Source of the DNA: Lachnospiraceae bacterium
GTDB lineage: Bacteria > Bacillota > Clostridia > Lachnospirales > Lachnospiraceae
Length of the DNA: 64,000 nt
NCBI GenBank assembly: GCA_902363835.1
Contig: CABJBM010000011.1
Location: 1 to 64,000, forward strand
Direction: 5' to 3'
Shown: positions 1-7,274 of the stretch, in pieces
Position numbering within the stretch: the stretch's first letter is position 1
Layout: the number at the start of each line of letters is the position of its first letter
Notes under the pieces: generated by a model
The model's database searches: none
Told to the model about the DNA's origin: nothing
The model's input: only the letters and a program-made list of their open reading frames with translations
Translations under genes and position numbers: made by a program

Positions 1-45
1 TCAGTTGTCAAAGTACACAATAAATTTAATTAAGTTGACGACATT

Positions 46-141
46 GGGCATTCGCCCTATGAAACAGGCCACAAGAAAGTTTTCTTATGTGCGAGCACAA
101 CGAAAACTTTCTTGTGGCCTGTTTCGCACTGCTCATTGCTT
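46..141 (-). repeat. Two-hairpin intergenic element, copy A
   Basis: A small GGGC/GCCC hairpin (46-57) is followed by a perfect 24-bp inverted repeat (61-84 with 102-125, 17-base loop) and then the tail CTGCTCATTGCTT (129-141). The same three parts, in the same order and with the same GAAACAG/CTGTTTC at the stem base, recur at 24364-24467, but the inner stem sequence there is unrelated. Read on the minus strand the element could end transcripts coming from the gene at 290-535, although that gene stops about 150 bases earlier. No transposase is nearby. Confidence 0.7.
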
Positions 142-289
142 ACGTGAAGATTATACCACAAATCTTCTTTTTTGGAATTTACATTTTCATTACGTTACAT
201 GTCCCCGATCCCGCCCTGGCGCGTTTTTATGGCATGCTTTTGGCTGAAGATGGCATCCTGAACGCGCCCCTTTTGGAACTTTCTGAAAT

Positions 290-535
290 TTACCGGTTAT
301 AAACCCGGTCGAATCTTATTTCCTGCAGCTTTCCGGTTTTTTTATCAGGAATGTAATCGGCCATATAAAAACTGTTGTCCTCTCTTACTTCAAATATTTT
401 GCTCCAGTCTTTCTCAGGTACCTCCTCTCCGTCTATAATGATGGCAATTCCCTGATCCCGGTATTTTTTAAGCCCTGCCAGATACTCATTTTCCTTTGTG
501 CGCTCGTTTCCTTCCCTGGCATCTTCTGTTCTCAT
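290..535 (-). CDS. Small conserved-looking hypothetical protein
   Basis: This is an 81-residue soluble, charged protein with no signal peptide or membrane segment; I do not recognise the family. Residues from about 30 (IAIIIDGEEVPEKDW) look like a small alpha/beta or beta-sheet domain, with the pair DGEEV then DYIPDKKTG. Two in-frame ATGs exist, at 541 and 535. I prefer 535 because GGGGGAG lies 6 bases before it but directly touches the upstream one. It is the last gene of a minus-strand run that starts with the kinase at 2769, so it may belong to the same signalling unit. Nothing in it supports a specific function. Confidence 0.6.
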   Translation of the reverse strand: MRTEDAREGNERTKENEYLAGLKKYRDQGIAIIIDGEEVPEKDWSKIFEVREDNSFYMADYIPDKKTGKLQEIRFDRVYNR

Positions 536-629
536 CCACATCTCCCCCGTATATGTTCATTTGTACTCACTGCATAAGCCCGGGAAAGGACCACAAGGGT
601 ATTGCCGTGACACAATCCCTCCCCGGTGC

Positions 630-1247
630 TTAAAAAAACTGCTGATAAAAGCCTATGATTTCACCTGTGACAGCAAACACGTCTACTGAAACCGGAATCC
701 GATAGATGGGGATTTTAAGCCTCTTTTCCGCATTCCCTCTGGCCTCCTCGCTGCCGAATGACACGAGAGTTTTCCAGCTCTTCTCCGCTTTTTTACCTTT
801 TCCCTCAAACTCCAGAAACGCTTCCATCTGCCACTCGCTTAAGCTTCCGAGAACAAACTGCCTGTCACACCTTAAAAACTCTTCCAGATTCCCTTCCTTT
901 ACAGCTCCGTAATCCACAATCACCGCCTGGTACCCGGACTTTTTACACAATAACAAGGTATCAATCCCCGCTTTTTCGTAATAATCCGCTTCCAGTATCT
1001 GATATCCTTTGGCCTGGATCTTTTCCTTTGCACACAGCCTTTTCATATTCTGAAAGTCCCCGTGTCTGTTCCATTCCAGAACCGCACACCGCTTTCGAAG
1101 GACTCCGCCCAGATATCCTGCCGTCATAACCGTAAAATGGGTTACTCCCACCCCTCTGCCGGTTCCGATGATCCCAATGACCTCCTGGCTGACCGGTTTT
1201 TTATTGGAGTGGAAAAGCTTCCATACGTTTTTTGCCTTTCCATTCAT
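630..1247 (-). CDS. P-loop ATPase-like protein (MinD/CpaE-type fold) with atypical Walker A
   Basis: The 205-residue protein opens with IIGTGRGVGVTH at about residues 25-36. This sits where MinD/ParA/CpaE proteins have their deviant Walker A loop, but the lysines are missing and Thr is followed by His. A second hydrophobic strand ending in a conserved acid (AVIVDYGAV) sits where the Walker B strand would be. The protein follows the kinase gene with a 7-base gap, and its ribosome site (AAAGGA) lies in the end of the kinase gene, so the two are co-transcribed. The kinase carries a related loop, TIALAGSKSGAGTTH. Nucleotide binding is doubtful without lysine; a TadZ-like regulatory or scaffold role is an inference. 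Confidence 0.6.
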   Translation of the reverse strand: MNGKAKNVWKLFHSNKKPVSQEVIGIIGTGRGVGVTHFTVMTAGYLGGVLRKRCAVLEWNRHGDFQNMKRLCAKEKIQAKGYQILEADYYEKAGIDTLLLCKKSGYQAVIVDYGAVKEGNLEEFLRCDRQFVLGSLSEWQMEAFLEFEGKGKKAEKSWKTLVSFGSEEARGNAEKRLKIPIYRIPVSVDVFAVTGEIIGFYQQFF

Positions 1248-1254
1248 AAGGCAT

Positions 1255-2769
1255 TTATCCTTTCCCTGTGGTATGGCTTTTGTCCGTGAAGTGACCTTTA
1301 CCCGTTATGTGTCTTTTGCCTGGAATCACTCCGGCCAGATATCCTGTGATCCGGTCTCCGATTTCGCTCATCCACCTTTTTCTCCCGGTTTTTATCTCTA
1401 AAACTTCTTTCAGAAGAGCCTTGTAAAAATCTTTTGCATCCGCATTTGGTTCAAAAGGATCCGGATAATAAGGGGCCTTTAAGCACCGGGAAGGAATTGC
1501 CTTATCAGGCAGCCTTATCCTGGTTCCCCTGGATACGTGATTGTAAATGATCCCGTAGGTAATACGGCCTCTCACCACCTGTTCCCCGGATAAAAAGGCA
1601 CTGTTTCTGCTCCAGCTGCTGCCGTCGCACACCAGTATCACGCCATCAGGGCCTTCGGCCGTGGCCTGTTCAAGATTTTTTCCATAATCCAGGATTCGGA
1701 CTTTAAAAGGTGGTTCTTTTAACTTTACTCCAGGGCCGTAATAAGGTCTCCAGACAAAACCCCTGTATCTCATCAGGCCATACTGGTCCCGTTTTACGGC
1801 AGCATAGTCACCAAGTCCGGTGCCCATGCCGGAGTCACTTTTTTCTTCAAATAGGTTGGGATATCCATGATTTCTAAGATAGACAGACAGGCCGATTCCG
1901 ATATGAGTCGTTCCGGCCCCTGATTTGCTCCCTGCAAGAGCAATTGTAAGAGATGATGATTGTAGACGGTCTTTTGCAGCCGTTCCCATGTTTTCAAGCT
2001 GTCTGAGCCTTTCCTCCAGCTCCTGTGCGGATGAAAACCGCTCCTCTTTATCCTTTTTTATACACCGGTTTGTGACGGCAGCCAGATCAGCATCCATTGA
2101 TGCAGCTGGTTTGTAAGGCAGTTTTGGAAATTCTCCTGTAAACAGATAATGAATGATAGTACCAATGGCATAAATATCCGTTCTCTCATCCAGCGCTCCA
2201 TCCTTTAAATACTGCTCCGGCGCCGCACATCCTGCGGTTCCGTACCGCTCTTTGGGCATGTTTGCATCATCCAGGGACGCGGAAAGTCCAAAGTCAATCA
2301 CTTTAATGGTGTCATGGCACAATAACAGGTTTTTCGGCTGTAAATCCAAATGTAATATGGGGTTTGGTCCTGCGAGATGCAGGTAACTGATGATGCTGGT
2401 CAACTGAATTCCATATGATATGGTCAGTTCCCGCGATAGATGGCCCTGTTTTTTTACAAGGTCATATAAAGATTCTCCTTCCAGATACTCTTCGATTAAA
2501 TAACTATAAAATTCGTCTTCTTCTACGTCATAAACAATGGGAATTCCAGGATGGCGCAGTTCCTTAAGAACCAGTGCTTCACGCCTTAGATCTTCATAAT
2601 TGAGAAAGCTTTTGGGTACCCGCTTGACCGCCCGGTATTCCTCAAGCCCAAGATGAACCGCCAGAAAAACTGTCCCTGCCCGGCCGGTTCCCAAGATGCC
2701 GCATATCTGATATTTGCCAAACAAAACGGCGCTTACTAAAATCACCTCCTCTTGTCTGTCCAATATCAT
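1255..2769 (-). CDS. Ser/Thr protein kinase fused to a P-loop (MinD-like) domain
   Basis: Residues about 18-260 are a Hanks-type kinase. The glycine loop GTGRAGTV is at 27-34, the ATP lysine is K49 (AVKRV), the catalytic loop is HLDLQPKN with D142, DFG is at 159-161 and the APE equivalent is AAPEQ. From about 274 a second domain starts with TIALAGSKSGAGTTH, a MinD/ParA-like loop without the usual lysine. No transmembrane segment or PASTA repeat is visible, so this differs from PrkC-type kinases. The C-terminus has three imperfect six-residue repeats of the form H-x-T-G/D-K-G/S. ATG at 2769 is the only clear start, but a strong GAGGAGG lies inside codons 6-9 and no good start follows it, so the start is uncertain. 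It heads the run with the genes at 630 and 290. Confidence 0.85.
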   Translation of the reverse strand: MILDRQEEVILVSAVLFGKYQICGILGTGRAGTVFLAVHLGLEEYRAVKRVPKSFLNYEDLRREALVLKELRHPGIPIVYDVEEDEFYSYLIEEYLEGESLYDLVKKQGHLSRELTISYGIQLTSIISYLHLAGPNPILHLDLQPKNLLLCHDTIKVIDFGLSASLDDANMPKERYGTAGCAAPEQYLKDGALDERTDIYAIGTIIHYLFTGEFPKLPYKPAASMDADLAAVTNRCIKKDKEERFSSAQELEERLRQLENMGTAAKDRLQSSSLTIALAGSKSGAGTTHIGIGLSVYLRNHGYPNLFEEKSDSGMGTGLGDYAAVKRDQYGLMRYRGFVWRPYYGPGVKLKEPPFKVRILDYGKNLEQATAEGPDGVILVCDGSSWSRNSAFLSGEQVVRGRITYGIIYNHVSRGTRIRLPDKAIPSRCLKAPYYPDPFEPNADAKDFYKALLKEVLEIKTGRKRWMSEIGDRITGYLAGVIPGKRHITGKGHFTDKSHTTGKG

Positions 2770-2781
2770 CTCTTGGGGTAT

Positions 2782-2810
2782 ATTCTAATATATTCCGCTT
2801 GCTTTTTCAA
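2782..2810 (-). promoter_or_regulatory. Promoter of the kinase operon
   Basis: On the minus strand TTGAAA (2805-2810) and TAGAAT (2782-2787) are separated by 17 bases, just upstream of the kinase start at 2769. The match is by eye. The short leader it would leave is an argument for a start site slightly further downstream. Confidence 0.5.
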
Positions 2811-3149
2811 CTATTTTCTTGAAAATCTAAAAATAGGGATTGGTGGCCATGAAAAGTTACCAATGGTATTTCATCCGCACCACCTCCCATCTTATGTATG
2901 ATGGAAGGCCAACGCCCTTACAGTGACACGATTGTTCCGTATCATTACGGTAACATATCCCATTTCAATTCGCAATTATTTTTCCCGGCAGTTATCCATA
3001 ATATCTCTGCTGTCTTTTATCATAACTGGACGCATGAAGTATCCACCATATCAGTCACACCAATACGGCAAACTTTGGGGTTATTTTATATAGTCTGCCA
3101 CGCCGCTTGCTCTTACTTTTCCGCACTTAAAGCTATCGGTTTAATCTTT
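2811..3149. other. Intergenic stretch without a supported gene
   Basis: About 340 bases lie between the kinase promoter and the 3' end of the HxlR gene. One plus-strand reading frame of 95 codons crosses it (2898-3185), but it has no ribosome site, its composition is unlike the neighbours, and it runs into the HxlR gene. I see no terminator, repeat or RNA gene. Confidence 0.5.
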
Positions 3150-3497
3150 CTAAACATCCTTTTTCTCCATGTGAGCAATATATAAATCCCCCCACTTTTC
3201 CAAACTGTCCAATACAGGTTTAAACTGCCCTCCCAGCTCGCTCAAAGAGTATTCCACTTTTGGCGGAATAGTATTATAAACGGTACGGGTGATCAGACCA
3301 TGCTCTTCCAGATTTCTCAGCTGTTTTGTAAGGGTAGCCTGGGTAATGGGAGCCAGTTCCCGTTCCAGCTCCTTAAACCTAAGGGTTTGCTCAGCCAGAT
3401 GGTGAAGAATCAGCAACGCCCATTTCCCGCTCAATACCTTTTGGGATGTAAAATAGGGGCAGATACCAAATAAGTCCTTTTCCGTTTCATTTTTCAT
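3150..3497 (-). CDS. HxlR-family transcriptional regulator
   Basis: A 115-residue winged-helix protein. It shows the family pattern of an N-terminal Cys (GICPYF), then SGKWALLILHHL, the recognition region ITQATLTKQLRNLEEHGLI, and the wing VYNTIPPKVEYSLSELG. HxlR proteins are dimeric repressors or redox/electrophile sensors that often use the N-terminal cysteine. I start at ATG 3497 because GGAGG precedes it; a TTG further upstream has no ribosome site. It is divergent from the flavin-binding protein at 3636, its likely target, with both promoters in 3498-3635. Confidence 0.9.
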   Translation of the reverse strand: MKNETEKDLFGICPYFTSQKVLSGKWALLILHHLAEQTLRFKELERELAPITQATLTKQLRNLEEHGLITRTVYNTIPPKVEYSLSELGGQFKPVLDSLEKWGDLYIAHMEKKDV

Positions 3498-3551
3498 AAT
3501 AAATCCTCCAATACTATCCAATTAGATACTTACTATACTAAAAAATCGTAC

Positions 3552-3579
3552 TTGTATTTTAATTTGTACATAATATAAT
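3552..3579 (+). promoter_or_regulatory. Promoter of the split-barrel flavoprotein gene
   Basis: TTGTAT (3552-3557) and TATAAT (3574-3579) are 16 bases apart. The region is very AT-rich and holds two GTAC motifs (near 3548 and 3565) that could be part of an HxlR operator, but I cannot define a clean palindrome. Confidence 0.6.
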
Positions 3580-3635
3580 TGTAGCATAAAACAAGGCAAA
3601 ATACAATTTGTCATCAAAAGAATGGAGGATCAGTT

Positions 3636-4037
3636 ATGATTGATTATGCAGCTGTTTTAAAGGAGAACCCCAATGGCGTTTTGGCGACACAGGATGGCAG
3701 CAAAGTAAAAACCCGCGTATTCCAGTATTTGTTTGCGGACGGCAGCAAAGTATATTTCTGCACCAATAACAAAAAGCCGGTCTATGACCAGATCAAGGCC
3801 AGCCCTTATGTTTCGTTCTGCACCTACCCTGCGGATTTTGCTCCGGTAGTATCTGTCAACGGCAAAGCCGTTTTTGTCAGTGATATTTCCTTAAAAACCC
3901 GTGCGCTTGAGGAAAATCCCGGCATAAAGGGTATTTACAAATCGCCTGATAATCCTGTCTTTGAGCTTTTCTATATCGATATAGAAGAAGTGGAAACCTT
4001 CAGTTTTACCGATGGTCCCAAAACCTATACGGTTTAA
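3636..4037 (+). CDS. Pyridoxamine 5'-phosphate oxidase-like FMN-binding split-barrel protein
   Basis: A 133-residue protein starting with NPNGVLATQDGSKVKTRVFQ and continuing with KVYFCTNNKKPVYDQIKASPYVSFC, the pattern of PNPOx-like split-barrel proteins. Such proteins bind FMN, F420 or haem and reduce small substrates. It is too short and lacks features for a true PdxH. A GGAGG precedes the ATG by a normal distance. Its divergent HxlR partner suggests induction by a reactive compound; the substrate is unknown. Confidence 0.85.
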   Translation: MIDYAAVLKENPNGVLATQDGSKVKTRVFQYLFADGSKVYFCTNNKKPVYDQIKASPYVSFCTYPADFAPVVSVNGKAVFVSDISLKTRALEENPGIKGIYKSPDNPVFELFYIDIEEVETFSFTDGPKTYTV

Positions 4038-4191
4038 AGGGAACGGGAATGGGCCATTTCTGCATCAGAGAGCAAGCCTCTGCCAGCAGCACAGTCCCAA
4101 AATCAAAAGGGCAGTTCTATGCTTAACATAATGCTTTCTCACCAGCATTCTCATTGAGGTACTATTTTTATCCGAAAAAAGGCTGGAAAAG

Positions 4192-4246
4192 AATAAGGAC
4201 AAACCTTAAACCTTTATTTATGCAGGCTTAGGGATTTGTCCTTATT
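4192..4246 (+). terminator. Hairpin downstream of the flavoprotein gene
   Basis: A perfect 12-bp stem joins 4192-4203 and 4235-4246, with further imperfect pairing inside. It lies about 155 bases past the stop codon and has only a short T-rich tail, so termination is plausible but not certain. A degraded sequence with the same order of motifs lies at about 5030-5095. The rest of 4038-4327 shows nothing I can name. Confidence 0.4.
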
Positions 4247-4327
4247 GTTCTATCCAGGCATACCCATACAACAACTTTGTAATTGTTCTGTATCAGGTAC
4301 AATGCCCACATACTGGATAATATTCCT

Positions 4328-4355
4328 TTCACCAACAGTATTTTTCTGCTATAAT
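4328..4355 (+). promoter_or_regulatory. Possible promoter of the GNAT gene
   Basis: TTCACC (4328-4333) and a perfect TATAAT (4350-4355) are 16 bases apart, about 45 bases before the start codon. Confidence 0.4.
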
Positions 4356-4401
4356 TTAATCAAACTCACAGGTAAACACAAATTTGTCAGGTGGTACAAA
4401 T

Positions 4402-4881
4402 ATGATTGAGGATTATATTATAACCCAAATGAATATAGACTCTATAAAGGAGTATGGTGCACTGGATTTAGTTTGGCGGATTTTTCTGGAATTTGAAGCT
4501 CCGGACTATTCAGATGAAGGCATTCAGGAGTTTAAGAAATTTATAGATTTGGATTTCATTGAACAAAAGATTGCTAAAAACGAGATGCTTTTCTGGGGAT
4601 GCTTCTCCGGTGAAAACATTGTGGGAGTGGCAGCAACCAGACAGCCTTGCCATATTTCACTTTTGTTTGTGGATAAAGAGTATCACCGGCGCGGGATTGG
4701 GAGAGAATTGTTTCATGCCATAATATCTTTCTTCAAAGCTGAGAGTTCATATGAGGAAATAACAGTTCATTCATCTCCTTATGCAACAGGAGTTTATCAT
4801 AAACTGGGGTTTATGGATACAGATACCGAACAACTTGTAAATGGAATACGGTTTACTCCAATGAAATATATATTCAGCTAA
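4402..4881 (+). CDS. GNAT-family N-acetyltransferase
   Basis: A 159-residue protein with the acetyl-CoA binding motif A visible as LLFVDKEYHRRGIGRELFHAI (R-x-x-G-x-G/A type, RRGIGR). It ends with YHKLGF, the usual beta-bulge and C-terminal region of the family. The acceptor substrate cannot be told. The ATG at 4402 is preceded by AGGTGG; a TTG at 4384 is in frame but overlaps that ribosome site. It stands alone between two AT-rich gaps. Confidence 0.85.
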   Translation: MIEDYIITQMNIDSIKEYGALDLVWRIFLEFEAPDYSDEGIQEFKKFIDLDFIEQKIAKNEMLFWGCFSGENIVGVAATRQPCHISLLFVDKEYHRRGIGRELFHAIISFFKAESSYEEITVHSSPYATGVYHKLGFMDTDTEQLVNGIRFTPMKYIFS

Positions 4882-5448
4882 TTCTTTTTTGCTCCGGCAA
4901 ACAGAATAGGTATCTCATCATATCAACATACAAAGCCCCAGGCAAACTCTTATTCTTTGCAAAACGCCTTCAAGACAGCTAATTTGTAAAAGATATTGTT
5001 TTACTATGATAGTACTGTGATAAAAGTTTGAAAAGGTATAAGGCAGACCTAAAACTCCCAGTATATGCTGGTTTTGGAATTTATTCTTATTACATTAATA
5101 CGGGCACAACGGCACGCTCATAAACAAGGAATTTTTGCCTTATTTTCCAGCAATAGTATTTGTCTACATCCTATATGGCAAATAATGTTTATAGACGTTT
5201 TCTTCATACCGTCACGCAAAATTCCGAGGAAGTTACAAAAAACAATATAAAATTAGAATAATACAGAAAAATATAACCGAAAAATTCCAATAATCAAATA
5301 GGATACCCGATTTTTAGCATACAAACCTTAAAATTATATAAATTTTTTCACATAGTAATTGCTTTTTCGCTATATTATATAGTATAGTTATGTTGAGGAA
5401 GTATGTAAACATTCATTCACCATTTTAAAAAGAACAGGAAGTGATCCT
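4882..5448. other. AT-rich intergenic stretch
   Basis: About 570 bases without a supported gene. At 5030-5095 there is a weak hairpin (CCTAAAAC near 5048 facing GTTTTGG near 5071) resembling the stronger hairpin at 4192-4246. The last ~120 bases are very AT-rich (TATATTATATAGTATAG around 5370-5390) and must hold the mecA promoter, but I cannot pick one -35/-10 pair over the others. Confidence 0.5.
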
Positions 5449-6168
5449 ATGAAGATAGAACGTATTAATGAAAATCAAATTCGTTGTACGCTTACCAGCT
5501 TTGATTTAAGCGTCCGAAACTTAAATTTAGGCGAGCTTGCCTACGGGAGTGAAAAAGCCCGCAACCTGTTCCGCGAGATGATTCAAAAAGCCTCTAACGA
5601 AGTGGGATTCGAAGCAGAAGACATTCCTCTCATGGTAGAAGCAATTCCGTTATCCAATGAAAGCGTGATGTTGGTAATCACAAAAATCGAGGATCCGGAA
5701 GAATTAGATACAAGGTTTGCCAAATTTTCACCATCAGCTGACGAAGACTTGGATTCCATGCCAGGAGATCTGGCAAGCGAACTTTTGGAAGGCGCTGACG
5801 GATTGTTAAACCTGTTGGGTATTGACAAAAAGGAAGAACCGGAAGCGGAACAGCCAAAAGAAAAATCAAGCGCTTCCTCTATAAGAATCTATTGTTTTCA
5901 AAGCCTGGATCAGATATCTGATGCCGCAAGGACCGTCGGACAGGTTTACGATGGTGAGAATACATTATATAAAAAACCTGATACCAGACAGTATTACCTG
6001 GTGATCAGGAACACTCCTGACAAATCTCTGGATTTCAGCCGTGTCTGCAACCTGCTTGCGGAATATGGTTCCAAGATTCATCAGGACTACGCTTCTGAAG
6101 CGTACTACAAGGAACATTACGAGGTGCTGATTGAAGGCCACGCCCTTCAGTCTTTAGCAAAACTTTAA
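5449..6168 (+). CDS. mecA: Adaptor protein MecA
   Basis: The 239-residue protein begins MKIERINENQIRCTLTS and continues to YGSEKARNLFREM, the signature N-terminal substrate-binding domain of MecA. An acidic, poorly conserved linker (about residues 90-140, with DEDLD and KKEEPEAEQPKEK) separates it from a C-terminal domain (about 145-239) that in Bacillus MecA binds the ClpC AAA+ unfoldase. MecA delivers proteins such as ComK to ClpCP, so this one probably feeds regulators to ClpCP, with targets unknown here. The gene is monocistronic, ends just before a strong bidirectional terminator, and has GGAAGTGAT as ribosome site. Confidence 0.92.
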   Translation: MKIERINENQIRCTLTSFDLSVRNLNLGELAYGSEKARNLFREMIQKASNEVGFEAEDIPLMVEAIPLSNESVMLVITKIEDPEELDTRFAKFSPSADEDLDSMPGDLASELLEGADGLLNLLGIDKKEEPEAEQPKEKSSASSIRIYCFQSLDQISDAARTVGQVYDGENTLYKKPDTRQYYLVIRNTPDKSLDFSRVCNLLAEYGSKIHQDYASEAYYKEHYEVLIEGHALQSLAKL

Positions 6169-6204
6169 TCCGTTCCTTTGTTCATAGTACTTCATCACAA
6201 ACCA

Positions 6205-6245
6205 AAAATGAGGTTCGGCCCCCACAAAGGGCCGAGCCTCATTTT
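6205..6245. terminator. Bidirectional terminator between mecA and the esterase gene
   Basis: A 17-bp stem with one G-T pair (6205-6221 with 6229-6245) is bounded by A-run and T-run, so it can stop transcripts from both sides. It touches the stop codon of the convergent gene. Confidence 0.85.
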
Positions 6246-7143
6246 AAAATACCAAATCTTTTTCCAGAAAAAACGCAAAAATCAATTCCAAAGTGGCATC
6301 GGTTTCCTTACATGGGATCAAAATCCAGTCATGGATCATTTTTGCCCCCTTTTTGTAAATGATTTCCGTTTCCTGCAGTTTTCCTGCCTTTTCCGCCAAA
6401 AGCTCACAGTCCGGTGTAAGGATTTCCTCTGTCCCGGAAAAAACCAGGATCTGCCCCAGATGGTCCCAGTTCCCGTAAAGGGGTGAAACAAAGGGATGGT
6501 CGGGCTCTAAGGGACCGCGGTAACGGACTCCGGCTTCCTTCAGCCCTTCCACAGGAAGGACAGGATCTGTTTTTTTCATGATCTTTATTTTCGGATTGTT
6601 AAGGGCAATATCCAGCCACGGGGAAACCACTGCCGTTCTTACAGGCATAGGCAGGTTCCCAATATCCCGCAGCTCCTGTAAAAACGAAAGAGCCAGACCC
6701 CCGCCGGAAAAATCCCCAAACAGGAAAACTTCATCTTCCGGATACTCTGCAGCAAGGCGGCTGTACACCCGTACCAGATACCTGTGGGCATCCAATGCCG
6801 TGTACTCAGGAGCAAGAGGGCACTGGGGTATTGTTACCTTTACCTGATGTTCTATGGCAATATGCTCTGCCATTTCTCTGTAACGGTCTGACGGCTCCAG
6901 GGTATAAGCCCCGCCCGGAAGCATAAGAACATGGGCTGCTTTGGCATAGCTTCCATTTATGGTGACTGCTGGAAAACCATCTACGTTCCAGACCTTAACC
7001 CGGACCCTTTTTGTAAAGCGTTCCTGGGCAAAGGCCGCCCTTCCCCTTACCGGCTGTTCCAGTTCAAGAGCCATCTTTTTATCCGCTTTTTTTATTCCTG
7101 CAAAAAACCTTGCCATCTCCGCTTTCATGCTCATGGTTTCCAT
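6244..7143 (-). CDS. Alpha/beta hydrolase, HSL-type esterase
   Basis: A 299-residue protein of the hormone-sensitive-lipase (alpha/beta-hydrolase 3) type. The oxyanion region reads LPGGAY, where HGGG is usual, and is followed by the nucleophile elbow GDFSGGG. A later Asp and the C-terminal His (IHDW) complete a plausible triad. Family members hydrolyse short-chain acyl esters, for example acetylated sugars. There is no signal peptide, so it is cytoplasmic. The gene is alone on the minus strand and convergent with mecA. The physiological substrate is unknown. Confidence 0.8.
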   Translation of the reverse strand: METMSMKAEMARFFAGIKKADKKMALELEQPVRGRAAFAQERFTKRVRVKVWNVDGFPAVTINGSYAKAAHVLMLPGGAYTLEPSDRYREMAEHIAIEHQVKVTIPQCPLAPEYTALDAHRYLVRVYSRLAAEYPEDEVFLFGDFSGGGLALSFLQELRDIGNLPMPVRTAVVSPWLDIALNNPKIKIMKKTDPVLPVEGLKEAGVRYRGPLEPDHPFVSPLYGNWDHLGQILVFSGTEEILTPDCELLAEKAGKLQETEIIYKKGAKMIHDWILIPCKETDATLELIFAFFLEKDLVF

Positions 7144-7274
7144 TTCCTCTCCCAGTATTCTATATGTTACAGTTCAGTCATGTCATCCATGATCTGGCGG
7201 TTACAACATATTTATGAAAAAATATATGGGTATGCCGCCAAGTGCATCTGCACAGCTGAACTGTAATTTCCATA

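Noticed and set aside
2898..3185. A 95-codon plus-strand frame
   Set aside because: No ribosome site, unusual composition, and overlap with the 3' end of the HxlR gene.
5065..5250. A 61-codon plus-strand frame before mecA
   Set aside because: Lies in AT-rich intergenic DNA, has no ribosome site, and overlaps a weak hairpin.
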